Source: Lachnospiraceae bacterium
Lineage (GTDB): Bacteria > Bacillota > Clostridia > Lachnospirales > Lachnospiraceae
Direction: 5' to 3'
DNA length: 51,031 nt
NCBI GenBank assembly: GCA_900771955.1
Contig: CAAGPW010000001.1
Location: forward strand, 1 to 51,031
The notes under the pieces are model-generated. The model saw only the letters and a list, made by a program, of their open reading frames with translations. It ran no database searches and had not been told where the DNA came from. The position numbers were made by a program, and so were the translations under genes. This document shows positions 1 through 8,719 of this stretch, piece after piece. The first letter of the stretch is position 1; every line of letters begins with the position of its first letter.

Positions 1-164
1 CAAATCATTGTATTCATGGAACAACGCTTTAGGGGTATCTTACTTATTTCCAACCAACAATAACTTTACGCTATCGTTCGGGGGAAATTAGGTTTACAAA
101 AAAGGAGGTTAATGTTAAAATAAAAAATAATGTGTCATAGAAGGTAAGCGGGGAGGAATCGCGT
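1..164. other. Left-edge intergenic stretch
   Basis: No gene can be called here. Two plus-strand frames are open from the edge and stop at 61-63 and 89-91, so the 3' end of an upstream gene is possible, but neither tail is recognisable. A strong AGGAGG at 104-109 precedes an ATG at 112 that reaches a stop after three codons. The functional ribosome site for the next gene is GGGGAGG at 150-156. Confidence 0.4.
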
Positions 165-824
165 ATGTTGCGTTTTCTTGGGAAAGGAAAGAGCAGTTAC
201 CGTCAGATGAAACAGAAAGAAAAGAGGGTACGAACGCAGATGGAAAAAGAAGACTTCTTATTAAGCCAGATCGATGAGTTCAGGGAAAAGGCAAAACAGC
301 TTCAGGCTTTGGTGAGTTCCAAGGAGAGCAAGGTCAGAGAATTGCAGAGCCTTGTGGATGAGCGGGAAGGCAGAGCTGCAAAACTGCAGAATATTTTGAA
401 TGAGCGCAGACAGGAGGCAGACCGTTTAAACCAGACGGTACAGGAACAGGTCGATGGTCTGATCAGTAAAGTGGAGCAGCAGATCACAGAGCTCGGCGGA
501 GAACTGACCAAGTCGGCGACGGCGAGTGAAGAAGCAGTCACTGCAAAGACGGAGGAAATGAAAGAGGCACTTCTTGAGATGAAGCAGCTTCTCGAACAGA
601 CCAAGAATGAAATCGGAGACAAGATCCATGAGGAGAATGTTACCTGCTACCGAAATATCCAGACACTTTTTGATGACTTTGGTACAAAGGTTGATAAGGT
701 GGAGAACATGGATTCCGGTGTGAAGGGCATAAAATCATATGTGAAATGTTTATCCTGGTTTTCCATCGTGAATTTTATTGTGCTGGTCGGATTTATCCTG
801 TATCAGTTAGGCGTATTTTTCTAA
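165..824 (+). CDS. Coiled-coil protein with C-terminal membrane anchor
   Basis: A 219-residue protein of unknown function. Residues about 10-155 are rich in Glu, Lys, Gln and Arg with regular hydrophobic spacing, as in a long coiled coil. The last about 22 residues (SIVNFIVLVGFILYQLGVFF) form a single hydrophobic segment, so it is probably a tail-anchored membrane protein with the coil in the cytoplasm. The ATG at 165 follows GGGGAGG by eight bases. A hairpin terminator follows directly, so it seems monocistronic. The coil resembles the signalling stalks of chemotaxis receptors in composition, but the receptor hairpin-tip motif is absent. A scaffold or cell-envelope role is possible but not shown. 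Confidence 0.75.
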   Translation: MLRFLGKGKSSYRQMKQKEKRVRTQMEKEDFLLSQIDEFREKAKQLQALVSSKESKVRELQSLVDEREGRAAKLQNILNERRQEADRLNQTVQEQVDGLISKVEQQITELGGELTKSATASEEAVTAKTEEMKEALLEMKQLLEQTKNEIGDKIHEENVTCYRNIQTLFDDFGTKVDKVENMDSGVKGIKSYVKCLSWFSIVNFIVLVGFILYQLGVFF

Positions 825-838
825 ATAGGTATGTAAAT

Positions 839-869
839 AAAAAGCCTGGAAGTTTGTGAAAGGCTTTTT
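839..869 (+). terminator. Rho-independent terminator
   Basis: AAAAGCCT at 840-847 pairs with AGGCTTTT at 861-868 around a 13-base loop, with further A:T pairs and a T run after it. It separates the coiled-coil gene from the pyrophosphatase gene. Confidence 0.8.
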
Positions 870-916
870 GTTGTGTATAAAATAATCAATTGATAAGCAA
901 AAGAGGTAATTGGAAA

Positions 917-2560
917 ATGAATGGAGAAAAGAAAGTTTGGGTCGTAGGACATAAGAATCCGGATACGGATTCCATCTGTGCAGCACTTGCATATGCAGAA
1001 CTGAAAAACCGTAAGGAAGCCGGAAAATATGTGGCAAAGCGCGCAGGGGCAGTGAGCGAGGAGACTCGTTATGTGCTGGACTATTTTGACGTAAAGGAGC
1101 CGGAGCTTGTAAGTGATGCGGGCGCACAGGTAAAGGATATCGAAGTGCGTGAGACAAAAGGTGTGTGCAGCCATATGTCCTTAAAGCAGGCATGGGAAAT
1201 GATGAAGGATTCTGACGTGGTGACACTGCCGATCGTCAATGCAAAAAACAAGCTGGAAGGTCTTATCGTTACCGGAGATATTGCAACATCCTATATGGAC
1301 GTGTACGACAATAAAGTGCTTGCAACTGCACGTACCCAGTACCGCAATATTGTGGAAACCATGGATGGAGAACTGCTGACTGGAAATGAGCATGGATATT
1401 TTGTAAAAGGAAAAGTGGTAGTTGCATCTGGTGATGACGAAGTGATGAAAGAGTATATTGAGAAGGATGATCTGGTCATTCTTGCAAACCGTCCGGAGTC
1501 CCAGAGATGTGCTCTTGAGCTTAATGCAAGCTGCATGGTAGTGTGCGCGGGAACGGAAGTTTCGGAGGAGATCCTTAATATGGCAAAAGAGCGCGAATGC
1601 GTGGTTATCAGCACACCGTTTGATACCTTTACGGCGGCGCGGCTCATCAATCAGAGTATGCCAATCAAATATTTCATGAAAAAGGACAACCTTGTGACAT
1701 TTGAACTGGAAGATTATGTGGATGATGTCAAGGAGGAGATGGCAAAGGTACGCCACAGAGATTTCCCTGTTCTGGATGAGAACGGCAATTATGTAGGTAT
1801 GATTTCCAGAAGAAATCTGTTGAATATGAAGAAAAAGCAGGTCATCCTGGTGGACCACAATGAAAAGACACAGGCAGTGGACGGCATTGACGGTGCTGAG
1901 ATCTTAGAGATCATCGATCATCACAGGATCGGAAACCTGGAGACGGCCGGACCGGTATTTTTCCGTAACCAGCCGCTGGGCTGTACTGGTACGATCATTT
2001 ACCAGATGTATCATGAGCAGAAAGAAGAGATCACAAAGAAGGTTGCAGGAATGCTTTTATCTGCAATTCTTTCTGATACGCTGATGTTCCGCTCACCGAC
2101 CTGCACGCCGGTGGACAAGGCTGCAGCTGAGGAGCTGGCAAAGATCGCAGAGGTGGACATTGAAACACATGCTAAAAATATGTTCCGTGCAGGAAGTAAT
2201 TTTAAGAATAAGACGATCGAAGAGATCTTTTTCCAGGATTTCAAGAAGTTCAGTGCAGCTGAAAAGGATTTCGGCGTAGGACAGATCAGTGCGATGGGAG
2301 CGGACGAACTGTTCGCGATCAAAGATCAGATCGTAGCATATATGGATACCGTTCTGACGGAGAAAAAGTTAAACATGGTGTTTATCATGCTGACGGATAT
2401 CCTGGAGGAGACAACGTATCTGATATGTGCCGGAGACGGAGCCGATCAGGTCGCAGAGGCTGCATTCAAACAGGAAAAAGACGGAGATTACTATGTCTTA
2501 AAGGGTGTGGTTTCCCGTAAGAAACAGATCATTCCGCCGTTCATGAGTGTGCTTCAGTAA
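917..2560 (+). CDS. ppaC: Manganese-dependent inorganic pyrophosphatase with regulatory CBS-DRTGG insert
   Basis: Hydrolyses pyrophosphate to two phosphates in the cytosol (family II, DHH superfamily). Metal-ligand motifs are visible: GHKNPDTDS at residues 11-19 and DHH at about 334-336. The C-terminal DHHA2 substrate-binding domain fills about 420-547. Between the two N-terminal halves lies an insert of about 240 residues: a CBS motif, a DRTGG-like domain and a second CBS motif (HRDFPVLDENGNYVGMISR). In characterised homologues this insert makes the enzyme responsive to adenine nucleotides; that control is inferred here. The frame extends up to a TTG at 890, but the ATG at 917 has AGAGG about 11 bases upstream and begins where the conserved fold begins. 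The DMT transporter gene follows 11 bases later. Confidence 0.93.
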   Translation: MNGEKKVWVVGHKNPDTDSICAALAYAELKNRKEAGKYVAKRAGAVSEETRYVLDYFDVKEPELVSDAGAQVKDIEVRETKGVCSHMSLKQAWEMMKDSDVVTLPIVNAKNKLEGLIVTGDIATSYMDVYDNKVLATARTQYRNIVETMDGELLTGNEHGYFVKGKVVVASGDDEVMKEYIEKDDLVILANRPESQRCALELNASCMVVCAGTEVSEEILNMAKERECVVISTPFDTFTAARLINQSMPIKYFMKKDNLVTFELEDYVDDVKEEMAKVRHRDFPVLDENGNYVGMISRRNLLNMKKKQVILVDHNEKTQAVDGIDGAEILEIIDHHRIGNLETAGPVFFRNQPLGCTGTIIYQMYHEQKEEITKKVAGMLLSAILSDTLMFRSPTCTPVDKAAAEELAKIAEVDIETHAKNMFRAGSNFKNKTIEEIFFQDFKKFSAAEKDFGVGQISAMGADELFAIKDQIVAYMDTVLTEKKLNMVFIMLTDILEETTYLICAGDGADQVAEAAFKQEKDGDYYVLKGVVSRKKQIIPPFMSVLQ

Positions 2561-2571
2561 CAGGTGAGGCG

Positions 2572-3474
2572 ATGAACAAAAAGCAGTTACAAAGCTCGTT
2601 GCTTCTTCTTGTAACAGCACTTATCTGGGGAACGGCATTCGTTGCACAGAGTGTCGCGATGGATTATATTGAGCCGTTTACATTTAATGCAATTCGTTTC
2701 CTGCTCGGCGGAACCGTGCTTCTTCCGGTTATTGCAATGGGTACGAAAAAAATGCGGAAGGCAGAAAAAGGCACCGGAACAGATAGAAGTGAAAAGAAGC
2801 TTCTGTGGAAAGGCGGAATCATCTGCGGAGTTGCCCTGTGTGTTGCCTCGGCACTGCAACAGTTCGGAATCCAGGGAACAACTGTGGGGAAAACCGGTTT
2901 TGTCACAGCACTTTATATTGTACTGGTTCCGGTATTTGGTGTGTTTTTACACAAAAAGGCGGGAATCAAGCTGTGGATCAGTGTGCTGGTCGCAATTTTC
3001 GGCTTGTATTTGCTGTGCATGAAGGCGGAGAGCTTTTCAGTCAATCATTATGATGTGATATTGCTGTTTTGCGCAGCAGCTTTTGCCGTGCAGATTCTGT
3101 ATGTGGATTATTTTTCCCCGAAGCTGGACGCGGTAAAGCTGTCCTGTATACAGTTTTATGTCTGTGGACTTTTGTCTCTTGTGATGATGCTGCTTACCGA
3201 ACATCCGGACCCAGGTGCGATCCTGGTCGCATGGAAGCCGGTGCTCTATACAGGGGTTATGTCCTGTGGGGTGGCATATACGCTGCAGGTGGTCGGACAG
3301 AAAAACTTAAATCCGGTCATTGCATCGCTCATTATGAGCCTGGAAGCAGTTATTTCTGCAATTGCCGGATGGCTGATCCTGGGACAGCATTTGAGCAGAC
3401 GTGAGATCGCAGGATGTGTAGTGATGTTTGCAGCGATCCTTCTGGCACAGCTTCCGACTGGAAGCAGAGAGTAA
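2572..3474 (+). CDS. EamA/DMT-family transporter
   Basis: A 300-residue membrane protein with about ten hydrophobic segments in two homologous halves, the usual EamA (DUF6) layout. The first half opens with LLLLVTALIWGTAFVAQ, typical of the family, and the second half ends with SLEAVISAIAGWLILGQ, the conserved motif before the last helix. A basic cytoplasmic loop (KKMRKAEKG) lies between helices two and three. Members export amino acids, nucleobases or other metabolites; the substrate cannot be read from sequence. It starts 11 bases after the pyrophosphatase stop with GGTGAGG as ribosome site and is followed at 11 bases by the flavin reductase gene, so the three probably form one transcript. 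Confidence 0.88.
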   Translation: MNKKQLQSSLLLLVTALIWGTAFVAQSVAMDYIEPFTFNAIRFLLGGTVLLPVIAMGTKKMRKAEKGTGTDRSEKKLLWKGGIICGVALCVASALQQFGIQGTTVGKTGFVTALYIVLVPVFGVFLHKKAGIKLWISVLVAIFGLYLLCMKAESFSVNHYDVILLFCAAAFAVQILYVDYFSPKLDAVKLSCIQFYVCGLLSLVMMLLTEHPDPGAILVAWKPVLYTGVMSCGVAYTLQVVGQKNLNPVIASLIMSLEAVISAIAGWLILGQHLSRREIAGCVVMFAAILLAQLPTGSRE

Positions 3475-3484
3475 AGGAGTTTTT

Positions 3485-4069
3485 ATGGCAAAACAGATAT
3501 GGAAACCGGGGAATATGCTTTATCCGCTGCCGGCAGTTATGTTAAGTGTTACGGATGGGAAGGGAAATGACAATATTATCACTGTGGCGTGGGCAGGAAC
3601 GGTATGTACCAATCCCCCGATGGTTTCTGTTTCGGTGCGCCCGGAGCGGCATTCTTACCGGATGTTAAAGGAAACAGGTGAATTTGTCATAAATCTCACT
3701 ACAGAAAAGCTTGCCTTTGCGACGGATTACTGCGGAGTAAAGTCGGGACGGGATGTAGATAAGTTTAAGGAAATGCATCTGACGAAAGAAATGGCGGATC
3801 AGGTGCAGGTACCGATGATCGGGGAGAGTCCGGTCAATATTGAGTGCAGGGTGACAGAATGTCAGGAGCTTGGCTCCCACCACATGTTTCTTGCGAAAGT
3901 GCTTGCGGTACATGTGGATGAGGAGTATCTCGATGAAAAGGGAAAATTTGATTTAAATGCTGCGAATCTGCTTGCCTATTCGCATGGAGAATATTTTTCT
4001 CTTGGGAAAAAGCTTGGCAGATTCGGTTATAGCATAAAAAAGAAGAAACCAAAGAAAAAACGAAGATAA
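3485..4069 (+). CDS. Flavin reductase-like (FMN-binding split-barrel) protein
   Basis: A 194-residue protein. The N-terminal PLPAVMLSVTDGKGNDN, then ITVAWAGTVCTNPPMVSVSV and the HSYRMLKETGEFVINL segment are the conserved core of the flavin reductase-like FMN-binding split barrel. Members reduce flavin with NAD(P)H or use bound FMN for redox chemistry; the substrate here is unknown. The C-terminal tail is extremely basic (KKKKPKKKRR), which could bind nucleic acid or simply be disordered. The frame begins at 3428, but the ATG at 3485 follows TAAAGGAG and avoids overlap with the transporter gene. It ends two bases before the convergent DUF4364 gene, with no obvious terminator between. Confidence 0.87.
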   Translation: MAKQIWKPGNMLYPLPAVMLSVTDGKGNDNIITVAWAGTVCTNPPMVSVSVRPERHSYRMLKETGEFVINLTTEKLAFATDYCGVKSGRDVDKFKEMHLTKEMADQVQVPMIGESPVNIECRVTECQELGSHHMFLAKVLAVHVDEEYLDEKGKFDLNAANLLAYSHGEYFSLGKKLGRFGYSIKKKKPKKKRR

Positions 4070-4071
4070 AA

Positions 4072-4587
4072 TTATTTTAAAAGCAGTTCCATTAAATAGG
4101 CGTAGACCGCTGATGTCTGATCCTTCCAGTTCGCACAGATGGCCTCCGCCTGTTCTTTTGTATGTACGGTCAGCGTGAGATCGATCATCGGATTGCCGTG
4201 CTCTTTTAACTGACAGCGGGCCGCATACCCGTTGTTCGTTGTCTTGTAATAATCGGACAGAACCGAATTCTCATTTTTTAATTCCACCTTATGTTTGTCA
4301 AAATAGTGAAGAATATCATTCTGGATCGCTGCAGAGATCTTATCATGGAAAAAGTGCAGCGTTTCCTTTCCGGCAGCAGTAATCGTGTACTGCGTATTGC
4401 TGTGCGTGGATTCTGTGTGGATCAGATCGGTTTCAATCAGGTCGTGCATGACCTGCTGCACGGTAAAATAGTTTGTGTATTCTTTTTCCAGAAAAAAATC
4501 GGAAATCTGTGTGTTGCTCAGTGGAAAATCGACTTTTTCCAGCATATACAGGACGATCAGTTTGTAAAGTGTAAATGGTTCTGCCAT
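4072..4587 (-). CDS. DUF4364 family protein
   Basis: A 171-residue protein recognised as DUF4364, a family widespread in Clostridia. The N-terminal half (about 5-80) reads as a winged-helix DNA-binding domain like that of PadR/MarR proteins: a helix pair around KLIVLYMLEKVDFPLSNTQI, then VQQVMHDLIETDLI and the TQYTITAAGKETL wing. The C-terminal half looks like a small alpha/beta domain. A regulatory role is inferred; no target is known. It lies three bases downstream of the radical SAM gene on the same strand and is probably co-transcribed with it and the malic enzyme gene. Confidence 0.8.
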   Translation of the reverse strand: MAEPFTLYKLIVLYMLEKVDFPLSNTQISDFFLEKEYTNYFTVQQVMHDLIETDLIHTESTHSNTQYTITAAGKETLHFFHDKISAAIQNDILHYFDKHKVELKNENSVLSDYYKTTNNGYAARCQLKEHGNPMIDLTLTVHTKEQAEAICANWKDQTSAVYAYLMELLLK

Positions 4588-4590
4588 AGA

Positions 4591-5550
4591 TCAAAAACTC
4601 CTTTTCTCATAATGCGGGCAGTATTTTCCCTGCCAGATATCTTTCTCGCGGAAGGTTCGCTGCATCTGGTTTAAGACACGCTTTTTGTCTGCGCTCCAGA
4701 GCGGAGCTGCAAGCAGACGCTTCGGGCCGTCTCCGGTGAGTCGGTGAATGACAATGTCCGGCGGCAGCAGCGCAATGCAGTCTGCCACGAAATCGCAGTA
4801 GCCTTCCAGTGAAAACAGCGGAAACGGATGGATTTCGTAGTAAGAGAGCAGGTCTGTCCCTTTTAAAATATGCAAAAGCTGCAGTTTCATTCCAAAAACC
4901 GGAAGCGAGGCGACATAAGAGACGGAGGAGAGCATCATTTCTCTCGTCTCACCCGGCAATCCGAGAATCAGATGGACGATCGTGCGAATCCCGCGCTTCT
5001 CCAGTTCTGCCACAGCACGGTCAAAATCTGCGATGGAAAAGCCGCTGCGGATAAATTTTGTTGTTGCGGGATGAATTGTCTGAAGTCCGAGTTCAATCCA
5101 GACCGGTTTGATCTGAGCCAACTCTTCGAGAAGCGAAAGCACTTCTTCTGAAAGACAGTCAGGTCTCGTCGCAATTGAAAGAATTGCAATATCGGGATTT
5201 TGAATCGCTTCCATAAAAATGCGCCGCAGATAGGAAACCGGCGCATAAGTATTTGTAAAAGCCTGAAAATAAGCAATATAGTGTGTACAGGTGGCTTTGC
5301 CCGATATCCGTGCTTTTGCCTGTTTTATCTGTTCTGAAATGCCAAGAGAGGCGGAGGCGGCAAAGTCGCCGCTGCCGCCCTCGCTGCAGAAAATACAGCC
5401 GCGTGTATCCAGTGTACCGTCGCGGTTTGGACAGGTCATGCCACCGTCCAAAGAAAGCTTGTACATTTTTTCCCCGTAGGTATGTTTTAAATAGGCATCC
5501 AGCGCATAGTACCGTCTGCCGTTCCAGAAGTCGGGAAGTTCAGCAGTCAT
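4591..5550 (-). CDS. YhcC-type radical SAM protein (TIGR01212 family)
   Basis: A 319-residue radical S-adenosylmethionine protein. The cluster-binding cysteines sit in an expanded motif near residues 39-55: Cys in MTCPNRDG, then GCIFC, the YhcC arrangement rather than plain CxxxCxxC. A conserved TRPDCL strand and ELGLQTIH follow, then LILGLPGETREMM, typical of this branch. The reaction of YhcC proteins is not established; members resemble the Elp3/MiaB-like part of the superfamily. It sits between the malic enzyme gene (one base away upstream) and the DUF4364 gene (three bases downstream), so it is mid-operon. Confidence 0.88.
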   Translation of the reverse strand: MTAELPDFWNGRRYYALDAYLKHTYGEKMYKLSLDGGMTCPNRDGTLDTRGCIFCSEGGSGDFAASASLGISEQIKQAKARISGKATCTHYIAYFQAFTNTYAPVSYLRRIFMEAIQNPDIAILSIATRPDCLSEEVLSLLEELAQIKPVWIELGLQTIHPATTKFIRSGFSIADFDRAVAELEKRGIRTIVHLILGLPGETREMMLSSVSYVASLPVFGMKLQLLHILKGTDLLSYYEIHPFPLFSLEGYCDFVADCIALLPPDIVIHRLTGDGPKRLLAAPLWSADKKRVLNQMQRTFREKDIWQGKYCPHYEKRSF

Positions 5551-5551
5551 T

Positions 5552-6706
5552 TTAATCGTGGATATGGGATTTGACCGCCTGGCTTACGACCTCAGCCACT
5601 CTTGGATCAAATGCTTCCGGCATGATAAATTCATCGTTTAACGCTTCATCGGAGACAAGACCGGCAATTGCCTCAGCAGCAGCTAATTTCATTTCTTCGG
5701 TGATCTGCTTTGCGTGACCTTCCAGTGCACCGCGGAAAATGCCGGGGAAAGCCACGACATTGTTGACCTGGTTCGGGAAATCACTGCGTCCGGTTCCGAC
5801 CACGCGGGCACCTGCGGCTCTTGCGACATCCGGCATGATCTCCGGTACAGGATTTGCCATGGCAAAGAGGATGGAATCCTTGTTCATCGAGGATACCATT
5901 TCCGGAGTCACGATATTCGGAGCAGAGACACCGACAAAGATATCGGCACCTTTTAAAGCATCCGCAAGTGTTCCGGCTGCATGGGAGAGATTGGTGACTT
6001 TGGTCATTTCTTTCTGCATCCAGTTCAGATCCGGATAATCCGGTCCGATGATACCGTGGCGGTCACACATGGTCACATCTTTAAAACCGTAGGTGAGGAG
6101 CAGTTTTGTGATCGCGATTCCGGCAGAACCGGCGCCGTTTACAACAACCTTACAGGCTTCTTTTTTCTTTCCGGTTACACGCAGACCGTTGATGATACCT
6201 GCAAGGACCACGATGGCAGTACCGTGCTGGTCGTCATGGAATACCGGAATGTCAAGCATTTCATTTAATCTGGTCTCGATCTCGAAGCAGCGCGGAGCGG
6301 AAATGTCTTCTAAGTTGATGCCGCCGAATGCCGGAGCGATGTTTTTTACAGTAGCAATGATCTCCTCGGTATCCTGTGTATCCAGACAGATTGGAACAGC
6401 ATTGACATCGCCGAATTCCTTAAAGAGCACGCATTTTCCTTCCATGACCGGCATGGCTGCATAAGGGCCGATGTTTCCAAGCCCTAAAACGGCACTTCCG
6501 TCGGATACGACAGCGACCGTGTTTGCTTTCATGGTGTAAGTATAGGCAGCAGAAGGATCTTCTGCGATCACCTTACAGGGTTCTGCCACACCTGGGGTAT
6601 AGGCGATTGCAAGATCTTCTCTGGTTTTTACCGGTGTTTTGGATACGGTTTCCAGCTTCCCGTTCCATTTTCTGTGCATTTCGAGTGCTTTTTCCTTGTT
6701 ATCCAT
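5552..6706 (-). CDS. NAD(P)-dependent malic enzyme
   Basis: A 384-residue oxidative decarboxylase converting malate to pyruvate and CO2. Conserved features: AYTPGVAEPC near residue 35, KANTVAVVSDGSAVLGLGNIG (malate and metal site), FGGINLEDI, VFHDDQHGTAIV with the metal-binding Asp pair, and the nucleotide fold VVVNGAGSAGIAI. The length matches the short bacterial malic enzymes that lack the phosphotransacetylase-like C-terminal domain. Cofactor choice (NAD or NADP) cannot be decided by eye. It is first gene of the minus-strand cluster; GGAG lies just upstream, and three copies of a 12-bp repeat lie in its promoter region. Confidence 0.94.
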   Translation of the reverse strand: MDNKEKALEMHRKWNGKLETVSKTPVKTREDLAIAYTPGVAEPCKVIAEDPSAAYTYTMKANTVAVVSDGSAVLGLGNIGPYAAMPVMEGKCVLFKEFGDVNAVPICLDTQDTEEIIATVKNIAPAFGGINLEDISAPRCFEIETRLNEMLDIPVFHDDQHGTAIVVLAGIINGLRVTGKKKEACKVVVNGAGSAGIAITKLLLTYGFKDVTMCDRHGIIGPDYPDLNWMQKEMTKVTNLSHAAGTLADALKGADIFVGVSAPNIVTPEMVSSMNKDSILFAMANPVPEIMPDVARAAGARVVGTGRSDFPNQVNNVVAFPGIFRGALEGHAKQITEEMKLAAAEAIAGLVSDEALNDEFIMPEAFDPRVAEVVSQAVKSHIHD

Positions 6707-6727
6707 AGCGTCAGGCTCCTTTATGTG

Positions 6728-6778
6728 TTTAATATGTAACTTTTTAATATGTGATATGTTTTCATATTTAATATGTGA
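6728..6778. repeat. Three 12-bp direct repeats before the malic enzyme gene
   Basis: TTTAATATGTAA at 6728-6739, TTTAATATGTGA at 6743-6754 and TTTAATATGTGA at 6767-6778, as read on the plus strand. On the malic enzyme strand they read TYACATATTAAA, and the nearest lies about 21 bases before the start codon. The arrangement suggests an operator array or a recently duplicated 5' leader. No regulator is identified. Confidence 0.6.
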
Positions 6779-6894
6779 CTATACAATAATCTGCCACATT
6801 TAAATAAGTAATTTTATATGCAATAAAATTATCATATCATTAAGAAAATAACAAATCAAGAAAAATAAGACTTCCTATTTGAATCAGAAAGTTG

Positions 6895-6900
6895 TATAAT
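6895..6900 (+). promoter_or_regulatory. Possible rho -10 element
   Basis: TATAAT lies 74 bases before the rho start. The hexamer 17 bases upstream (TTCCTA) is a poor -35, so this is a weak call. The intervening leader to 6974 shows no clear structured element. Confidence 0.35.
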
Positions 6901-6974
6901 AAAAATATCAAATCTTAGAGAACATCTTTTTTGAATCCCATATATACCATGAAACTGAAAAAAGGAGATATAGA

Positions 6975-8360
6975 ATGAGAGAAAAATATGAAAGCCTGTC
7001 GGCGGTTGTTTTGCGTGATCTTGCAAAAACCAGAGGCTTAAAGAATCTGTCTGGTTTAAAGAAAGCAGAACTGGTGGAGCTTATGCTGGCGGAGGATGCC
7101 AGACTGGAAGCACAGAAGGCAAAAGAAGAAAAGCAGACTCCGGCGGATGGAAAAGAGGAAAGGCCGGAAGCAAGAGAAAGAAGAAAAGAAGAGAACGGAC
7201 GTGAGAGCGGACGGGATGACAGCCGGGAACTGGACAGCGGTGTGAAGGCACACGGGATTTTAGAAGTCATGCCGGACGGCTACGGATTTATCCGCTGCGA
7301 AAATTATCTGCCTGGAGAAAATGATGTCTATGTTTCTCCGTCCCAGATCAGGAAATTCAATTTAAAGACCGGTGATATCATTACGGGAAATACCAGGATC
7401 AAGACGCAGGGAGAAAAATTCAGTGCTTTGCTCTACATTACGACGATTAATGACATGCATCCGTCGGAGGCGATACGCCGGAAGAATTTTGAGGATTTAA
7501 CCCCGATATTTCCGAACGAGCGTCTGCGGCTGGAAACACCGGGTGGCAGCGTTGCAATGCGTATTACCGATCTGGTATCGCCAATCGGAAAGGGGCAGCG
7601 GGGCATGATCGTTTCCCCGCCGAAAGCAGGAAAGACCACACTTTTGAAAGAGGTTGCAAAATCGATCGTGCGCAACAATCCGGATATGCATGTGATCATC
7701 CTTCTGATCGATGAAAGACCGGAGGAAGTGACGGATATCAAGGAAGCGATCGAGGGCAAAAATGTGGAGGTCATCTATTCCACTTTTGATGAACTGCCGG
7801 AGCACCATAAACGCGTTTCTGAGATGGTCATTGAGCGTGCAAAGCGTCTTGTGGAGCACAAAAAAGATGTCATGATCTTACTGGACAGCATTACCCGTCT
7901 TGCAAGAGCATATAATCTTACGGTTCCGCCAAGCGGACGCACCCTTTCCGGAGGTCTTGACCCGGCGGCACTGCATATGCCGAAGCGTTTCTTTGGTGCA
8001 GCGCGTAACATGCGCGAGGGAGGAAGCCTTACAATCCTTGCAACGGCACTGGTAGATACCGGAAGCAAGATGGATGATGTGGTATATGAGGAATTTAAGG
8101 GAACCGGTAACATGGAACTTGTTTTAGACCGGAAGCTTTCAGAAAAACGGGTATTTCCGGCGATCGATATCACAAGGTCCGGTACGAGACGTGAGGATCT
8201 TCTGCTTGACCGTGAGGAGCAGGAGGCAGTCTATATCATGCGCAAGGCGATCAACGGAATGCGCACCGACGAGGCGGTGGAAAGTATCTTAAATATGTTC
8301 GTCCGCACAAAGAATAACCGGGAATATGTGCAGATGGTCAAGAAAACGAAAATTATATAA
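6975..8360 (+). CDS. rho: Transcription termination factor Rho
   Basis: A 461-residue hexameric RNA-dependent ATPase that ends transcription. Domains: Rho N-terminal SAP-like helices (about 1-40, with LRDLAKTRGLKNLSGLKKAE); a highly charged Lys/Glu/Arg linker (about 42-88); a cold-shock-type RNA-binding domain (GILEVMPDGYGFIR to the YVSPSQIRKF region); and the RecA-type motor with Walker A PPKAGKTTLL near 215 and Walker B ILLDSITRLARAYN. The conserved NPSGR-like loop appears as PPSGRTLSGGLD. The charged linker is longer than in E. coli Rho, as in many Clostridia and Actinobacteria. AAAGGAG precedes the ATG. Confidence 0.97.
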   Translation: MREKYESLSAVVLRDLAKTRGLKNLSGLKKAELVELMLAEDARLEAQKAKEEKQTPADGKEERPEARERRKEENGRESGRDDSRELDSGVKAHGILEVMPDGYGFIRCENYLPGENDVYVSPSQIRKFNLKTGDIITGNTRIKTQGEKFSALLYITTINDMHPSEAIRRKNFEDLTPIFPNERLRLETPGGSVAMRITDLVSPIGKGQRGMIVSPPKAGKTTLLKEVAKSIVRNNPDMHVIILLIDERPEEVTDIKEAIEGKNVEVIYSTFDELPEHHKRVSEMVIERAKRLVEHKKDVMILLDSITRLARAYNLTVPPSGRTLSGGLDPAALHMPKRFFGAARNMREGGSLTILATALVDTGSKMDDVVYEEFKGTGNMELVLDRKLSEKRVFPAIDITRSGTRREDLLLDREEQEAVYIMRKAINGMRTDEAVESILNMFVRTKNNREYVQMVKKTKII

Positions 8361-8366
8361 AAATAC

Positions 8367-8395
8367 TTGCATAATAAAAATTCCTGTGATACAAT
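8367..8395 (+). promoter_or_regulatory. Sigma-A promoter for rpmE
   Basis: TTGCAT (8367-8372) and TACAAT (8390-8395) are separated by exactly 17 bases and lie just after the rho stop, so rpmE has its own promoter. Confidence 0.7.
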
Positions 8396-8438
8396 AATAA
8401 AGCTGTTTATCGGAAAGTAAAATGAAGAGGTGAAAATC

Positions 8439-8639
8439 ATGAGAGAAGGAATACATCCGGATTATTATCAGGCAACTGTTACATGTAACTGTGGAAATAC
8501 ATTTGTTACAGGTTCTACAAAGCAGGAACTTCACGTTGAAATTTGCTCCAAATGCCATCCTTTCTATACAGGACAGCAGAAAGCAAACCAGGCACGTGGA
8601 CGTATTGAGCAGTTCAATAAGAAATACGGCATGAAATAA
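8439..8639 (+). CDS. rpmE: 50S ribosomal protein L31
   Basis: A 66-residue protein starting MREGIHPDYY. It is the zinc-binding (C+) type of L31: Cys residues in TCNCGN and in ICSKCHPF form the metal site. The upstream GTG at 8430 is in frame, but the ATG at 8439 has GAAGAGG eight bases before it and matches the family start. It is followed by a strong terminator, with the DUF1385, prmC and prfA genes beyond, an order common in Lachnospiraceae. Confidence 0.96.
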   Translation: MREGIHPDYYQATVTCNCGNTFVTGSTKQELHVEICSKCHPFYTGQQKANQARGRIEQFNKKYGMK

Positions 8640-8659
8640 GTAACAGATTGTGGAAAGAT

Positions 8660-8692
8660 AAGGTTGAGGTTGCGAAATCTCAACCTTTTTTT
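8660..8692 (+). terminator. Rho-independent terminator after rpmE
   Basis: AAGGTTGAG (8660-8668) pairs perfectly with CTCAACCTT (8679-8687) and is followed by a T run to about 8692. Confidence 0.85.
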
Positions 8693-8719
8693 GAGACAAG
8701 CAATGAAAAGGAGCGGTTC

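Noticed and set aside
104..123. Strong AGGAGG followed by ATG and a stop after three codons
   Set aside because: Too short to support as a gene. It may be a remnant or chance; the real ribosome site for the next gene is at 150-156.
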